A DNA stretch of 64,000 nucleotides from contig NC_073692.1 of assembly GCF_029784155.1 (NCBI RefSeq), positions 333,145,920-333,209,919 of the forward strand, given 5' to 3'. The position numbers and the translations under genes were made by a program. Of this stretch, positions 58,688-64,000 are shown piece by piece. The stretch is from Uranotaenia lowii. Its lineage: Eukaryota; Arthropoda; Insecta; Diptera; Culicidae. Under the pieces are notes generated by a model. That model saw only the letters and a program-made list of their open reading frames with translations. It did no database searches and was not told where the DNA came from. The first letter of the stretch is position 1. Every line of letters starts with the position of its first letter.

Positions 58688-60350
58688 CTTATGAAAATTG
58701 ATAGACAATATCAAAATCAATACAAGTGACTGATGTATTTGTTTTTTTCAAATAAAATTGAAGAAATAAATTTTACAGCAAAGCTTTTTATCTTTGCGTA
58801 AAAAGAATAAAACATAATAAATCTCACGCACTCCTTGTAAAAATTAATCATTGCCTTACGAGAAACTGAGACGAAAAATTTAAGCAAGGTCCTACCCACT
58901 AGGGCTTTCGCGTTTTGAAAATAGAAATATTGATTTACCACTAAAGTTCTTTGACAAAAGATACTTTATAAGTGGACAGTGGTCAAAACTCATAAAACTT
59001 GATCATAAGCTTTTCATAGGCTTAGAAGTCAAAACAGTTTAATAATATGTTGAGATGCGCATGTTTTGCTGTTAATTTTTCCCGATCAATACATAAATTT
59101 GAGATGATTTTGTAGAAGACATCAAAGCGAATGCTATTATTTAAAAAATTAACTTCAAAAGACGATTTTTAAAGCTTTTGAGAGCAAGTTTCAAGGCCCT
59201 TTTTGTATGGAAGAGTCGTAAAACTTCCCTTCTCTCATGAAGATACATATGTACCTGTTAGAATTGAACCTTTTAGAAAGTCGGCGCCGCATAAATGATT
59301 TATACTTTTTTTTTCTGAAGGTAGATAGATGCTTGGTGGATTCAATGTTTCTAAGTTGTTTCTAAGTTCCCGCTTGACAGCAAACACAACAATCCAAAAA
59401 ATTAGGAAATCGCCTGATACCTCGAAACCAACCTCATATTCTTTCTAAATTAAGTTTTCGTAGCAAATTCATATCAATCAAATTGCCTTCAAAACCAAAA
59501 CAAATTTGGACTATCCGTTTTACCAAAAAGGTACGCATGATGATTATTTTAAGACTAGCTGAAAAATATTTTTGATAAAATTTCAAACATATAACGTTGA
59601 AGAGAAAACGCCTTTAAAACAAAATTTGACAATATAAATCGCATCCTTTTATCGATCTTCACAGTTATTTTTTTTAAATCAGAAACGTATATCTCTGATT
59701 CAATATTTTTCAAGCGATCTTATTTTAAAATTAAATTTAAAGGGAAGAAACAAAGTCATTGAAAGTATAACAATGTCATTACTTTATTTTTTCATCGTTT
59801 TAATGGGATTCATATGATTTCATGAATTATTCATGTATTATCCTATCTTATCACAGTTAGAAAATTATTTCATTCAAAATGGTTGCCTTTTGTATTTGTA
59901 AAAGTTTGTTTAAGACATCTAAAAGAAAGACGTGTAACGACTCTTTCTTGCCACTAATGTCAGCAACTTGTTTTAGGGCGCCACTTCCGGAAGGGAAGAT
60001 TGCTGACACGTGATTATGATCCGGCCACAGACTCCTCTCAAGGCGGGTATTACGTCATTTGGCTTGAAAATATCGGTTTTAGGTTCACGCTGCCCAAACA
60101 GTGAAACGGGGAAAAGTAGGATGGGAAAAAAGTGCACGAGACAAAATAACCCACTCTAGTCACTCTAATTTTCCAGCTATAACAATTTTCAAAAGCTCAC
60201 TTCAAAGAGGGTTGCCTATCCGTCAGGCGCGTATTACGGAGTAAAACAGTGCTCGGGTTATAGCAACAATCTATGTTTTCTTATCGAATGTGTGTTTAGG
60301 AGCTCCTAGTTATTTCCCTAACATTTGTGTGTAGCTTACAGTAGGTTTTT
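58688..60350. other. AT-rich DNA with a GC-richer end
   Basis: 58690-59930 is AT-rich. 59935-60290 is less so. No supported gene or repeat end. Confidence 0.4.
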
Positions 60351-61429
60351 TTTTTTATTTAATTTCTAACCTGGTTTGTGCTTCCGGATCCGGTGTTCAG
60401 TTGACTGCAGTTGGAGTACGTTGGATGGTGACACTATTCGATGCTACGTTGCCGAAACAATCGCCCACGGGATGTTGCCAAGACGGAGTGTTGTATCGGG
60501 CAGTATCCAGTCTCGGGGGCCTTCAATCCACAACCGAGCTGAAATTACAAGCTCGGGGGCCTTCAATCCACAACCAAGCTGTCGGCCTCTATCGTAGGGC
60601 GTATGTTTCGCACGGGATCTTCAGCCCCGGATTTAAACCCACGTTGACGCGGGTTACCTGTCAACGTTCTATTATTTTATCTTTTCTCATAATTTAGAAA
60701 CGTACTTTTTGTTTTACCTTTTCTTACGCTGTTAATTTGCACTAGCGTAGTTAGTTATCCTGTAGCACCTGTAGTCCTGTGTCACGATTTTTCTTCGCCT
60801 ATGGAGTGAGGTTACACGCGGTTCTTAGAACTATAAAGTTATTTCCAAGGTATTACTTCCAACTTACTGGTATCTCCAAATAACCGTCGTTATATTATTG
60901 TCTTCTCAAGATAGTCGCCTAATATATTTAGACTCACAAAATAGCAACTTAGATATGATTAACCGGTATACTTTTTCTAAGTATGCCTCTAATTATAGAA
61001 TATTAGCGAATTAGCGATATATCACTTCCGATAACGGTCTGTCGGTTTTGGCGTTCTCTAAAAATGGGAACCGGGATCAGGGAACCGTTTTCAGTTGCTC
61101 CAAACCGGAGCAGAACCGTGAACCTAGCGGTCAAACTTGGAACCATTTCAAGCGTTGCTGCCGTCAGCTTGAATAGTTTCACCGATAGATGTCTCTAATT
61201 TTTGCACGATAGTGTTGTGCGGCTGCATCGTCTTAATTCATTAAGCTTCTCTGCGACAAGGAAACTGCATGTACGGGTGTGGAAAATCTGGCGTAGACAA
61301 GGCAGAAATTTGTTGCTGTCTCACTGGCAGCCATCAGAGTTGCCAAGTTTTGCATCATTGTGAAGTTGGTGGGAGCAGAAATTTGGTGAGATCGTTTTAA
61401 TTACTTGTTGTAAACTGATTCGTCTTTCT
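60351..61429. other. GC-richer uncharacterised segment with a 40-bp duplication
   Basis: After a T run at 60346 the composition becomes balanced. The word CTCGGGGGCCTTCAATCCAC plus AACC and AGCT occurs at 60512-60540 and again at 60552-60580 (one mismatch, 40-bp period). Overlapping plus-strand frames at 60376-60597 and 60401-60697 read through this duplication and have no domain. It may be the untranslated leader of a retroelement or an exon. I do not recognise it. Confidence 0.35.
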
Positions 61430-61546
61430 ATCTTCTTTTTTCTTCTAAGGAAATTCCTAAGCTAAGAAAACGTGAAAAAAGCGAGTTTGGCCCCTTGAAA
61501 CTTCATTGTATGAGCCGTTTCAAATAAAGAATTATTTAAAAAAAAA
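61430..61546 (+). repeat. Non-LTR retroelement 3' end, copy 3
   Basis: TATCTTCTTTTTTCTTCTAA ... TTTGGCCCCTTG ... ATGAGCCGTTTCAAATAAAG AATT plus an A run. Same family as 36150 and 45930. Confidence 0.6.
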
Positions 61547-61947
61547 ACTGATACATCATTATTTCAATATATATTAGAATGTTCAATCAAGCGCCAGCTA
61601 GCCAGGTATATACCCGGATGCTGGAATACCTGTAGTAAACATGCAACATTGAAAATGTTGAAAATTTTTAACTGGCTGTGTGTCTGATTGATTCATTCCT
61701 TCATAATACACTGCCACTGACACGAACCATTCACTACATAACAGTTCACACGAGGCCATGGTACCGGGTATGATGTTCGAAGCATTGGAGATTGTCGTAC
61801 TGTTATCTGAAAAATACATAGGGATTCATACTTTGGCTCAACTACGGTGAATCCGTGCACCCATGGTGGATTATCTACATACTTACATACATACTGTGTA
61901 ATGGAGTCGAAAGTTGGCGATTTGGAAGGATTTTGGATGCTTTAAGG
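61547..61947. other. Non-coding DNA
   Basis: No recognised feature. The minus-strand frame at 61598-61819 has no motif. Confidence 0.4.
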
Positions 61948-62270
61948 TAGGCTTATCAGATACTTTCAGAAAAAGCGGGTCATTTTATAAAATCTTTAAA
62001 AGTTTTATGACCATTCCTATACAAATGTATATGTTTCTTCAGCTAAAATAGTTCATAGAAAGTAATAAAATATGCAATATTCAGACATACGCAACCAAAT
62101 TGAGTATTATTGAATAATTACGTGGGTTTGACCAAATATGCCCGGATATTGAGTTGAAAATTTTGAAATGATATACCCGGATTTTGCCAGAAGCGTTTTC
62201 ATCAAGCACAGACCAACTATTTTGAAATGGTAGAATCGCAGAGGGTTTAGTCTACCCAGGTTGGCAAACT
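61948..62270. repeat. Degenerate relative of the GGTTGCCAG element
   Basis: Shares ATATGCCCGGATATTGA, ATACCCGGATTTTGCCAGAA and a terminal CCCAGGTTGGCAAAC with the element at 51912-52364. The left end is eroded. Confidence 0.4.
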
Positions 62271-64000
62271 GGTTTCCATATAAAAATTTCCGATTTTCCC
62301 GATTGAGATATAATGATTGTTCCAGTTTTAAAATTCATAAATAAATTTGTTTATTAGGTTTTTTGACCAAAAAAGAAGCCGTTTTTATAAAATTTTTAAC
62401 GTAAATTTTCAGGTTTCAGTAATTGAATTTCAAAGTTGAATAAATGTTCAAATTACAGTGACGTTCGTTGGGATTTCTACATTAAAATGCAGTATTTGCA
62501 GAATTAAATAAAATTGGATAAGCAAAGAATTCTAGTGATCATAACAATAACTTTATCTTGCGAAATCTTTTCAAAAATGTTTGCCTTCTAGTAAGTCATT
62601 CACACTAACTTTGCTTTTAATAAAGGGAAATCTTTGTAGTTAACATGGTTTTGATATGATGCCATATAACACTTTTACTTCACTCATGCTAAATTTGACA
62701 ATTGAGGAATGCTTTTATTTTAATATATTTGAAGAATTTCGGATTGTATAACTCATGTATAAATCAAAGCTTAAATTTAAGTTTGGATTTATAATTCGAA
62801 TTGTAATTTTAATTTCTGATGCTTAGCTCCGGAGTCACGAATCAAATTGGTGTTAATTGCTACTGATTGGTATTTAAATTTTTCCTCTGCAATTCAAAAA
62901 CAGATTCTGCTGTATCTTTTTTGTATAATGCTTTGTAAAGTTCTATTCCAATTCCTTATCTTAGACATGAATAAGGTTTTTTGGTTGGATAACTTTAAAA
63001 TTATTGTTTTCAAATACGTTTTAAGAATTTGAGTGTTCAGTGTAGGATTTTCAATTTGGTTATTTATCTAAATTCTGTGAATAAATTGCACTGGAAATTA
63101 AAAATGTATATTTCTATTCGAACTTTACATATGAAACTGAAATTTAAAAATTTAATCTTAGTTGAAATTTGCTTTTTAATTTATAAAATTGCGAAGTTTC
63201 AAAAGTGATTCTGTAATCAAATCACTTATGATCTGCAGTTTTCAACATTTTTTATCTTGTAAAGAATGTGGTAACTAGTAAAAGAATGAATACTCAAATC
63301 ATTTTAAAACATGGTATCTTCTTTCACCATCACTTTCAATTAACCAAATAGCGTGGTGGCAACTGAATTTAATTTTTTGTATCCTACAATTTTCATATTT
63401 GAGTATAGTTATTGTGAAAACGTATTCCTACTGATTATTGCGATTTTTGATTGAGGTGAAAATTGGTTCATTTACAGGAGAGTGAATAGTATATTTTTAT
63501 CAATCTTTTTCTGTACTATTAATATTTCATCTTTATATGTTCAAACGAACTCATTTGATTTTCTGGTCGGATTCTTCAAAAGTTTTCTCCCTCTAAATAG
63601 GTTTGTTACCTGGCTGCTAGCTTTTTCAAGTTTCGATTCAGCACATACTTTTTTTTGGAAAAAAAGATTTCATCAGGAGTTTTGAGAATCATAGTTTTCG
63701 AGATGTGAACTAGTCAAAAAACTATCTGATTACAACGTATGAATTTTAATTCTTTTCACTAATTTCTTATAACGGGAGAGTCGCCACGACGATTACGGCT
63801 TCCTTTATACTTACGCAACACAAGTGATGTGAATACTTGGCACTAAACAATTGTATGAGTTAATAGAATTATTTAATATAACACATCTCTTCATTCATTT
63901 TTTGGTTTTTAAGGGATTAGCTAAGAAAGTACACAATGGTACAAAATAATTCTTTAATCAATTACTGCCATAAAAGTTATTTACCAAACATTCACATACA
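62271..64000. other. AT-rich non-coding DNA
   Basis: No supported feature to the end of the window. A small GC-richer patch lies at 63775-63830. Confidence 0.5.

Overview
This 64 kb window is AT-rich, eukaryotic, repeat-dominated DNA. I found no intact protein-coding gene, rRNA gene, genuine tRNA gene or CRISPR array in it. The mix of decayed I-, R1- and CR1-type non-LTR retrotransposons, Ty1/copia and solo LTRs, a tRNA-derived SINE, many TTAA- or TA-flanked MITEs, and repeats with GTCY/TA tracts points to an insect. A dipteran, most likely a culicine mosquito, fits best. The species is an inference and was not checked by any search.

Layout. 1-4.35 kb: a TA-flanked 183-bp MITE, then a 5'-truncated I-group LINE on the minus strand (reverse transcriptase, RNase H, terminal zinc knuckle). 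4.35-10.1 kb: AT-rich DNA with a GGGAATTCCC-type repeat, a truncated SINE, and a GC-richer single-copy-looking island with a strong dyad. 10.1-16.2 kb: a SINE, an ~80-bp tandem repeat, a hAT-like MITE with an 8-bp duplication, and a decayed TTTTGTCATA satellite split by a later repeat insertion. 16.2-18.6 kb: GC-richer non-repetitive DNA. 18.6-24.9 kb: a nested cluster made of a copia 3' end, an R1-like endonuclease/RT fragment, and a CR1-like LINE interrupted by a second copia 3' end whose LTR holds a second copy of the same hAT-like MITE.

26.1-40.5 kb: two more members of the ACTAGCTGACC repeat family, two TTAA-flanked MITEs, a 649-bp palindromic element, LINE/SINE debris and long AT-rich stretches. 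42.9-49.7 kb: a 1.4-kb Tc1-like fold-back element, an 805-bp near-perfect palindrome, a TA-flanked MITE and a SINE with a perfect 13-bp target-site duplication. 51.9-52.4 kb: a GGTTGCC element. 54.2-57.15 kb: a 9-bp satellite array that switches abruptly from TTTTTGTAA to TTTTTGTCA and contains an in-phase 729-bp internal duplication. 58.2 kb: a clean solo LTR with a 5-bp duplication. 60.4-61.5 kb: a GC-richer uncharacterised segment and another LINE 3' end.

The long open frames at 54.3-57.2 kb are artefacts of a 9-bp (three-codon) repeat and are not genes. There are no gene interactions to describe. The window reads as intergenic or large-intron DNA built by successive insertions, with a few GC-richer islands that could be conserved non-coding DNA. 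No previously undescribed enzymatic system is visible. The most unusual signals are the satellite's internal structure, the two large palindromes, the three-level nested insertion and the transcription-factor-like dyad near 9.28 kb.
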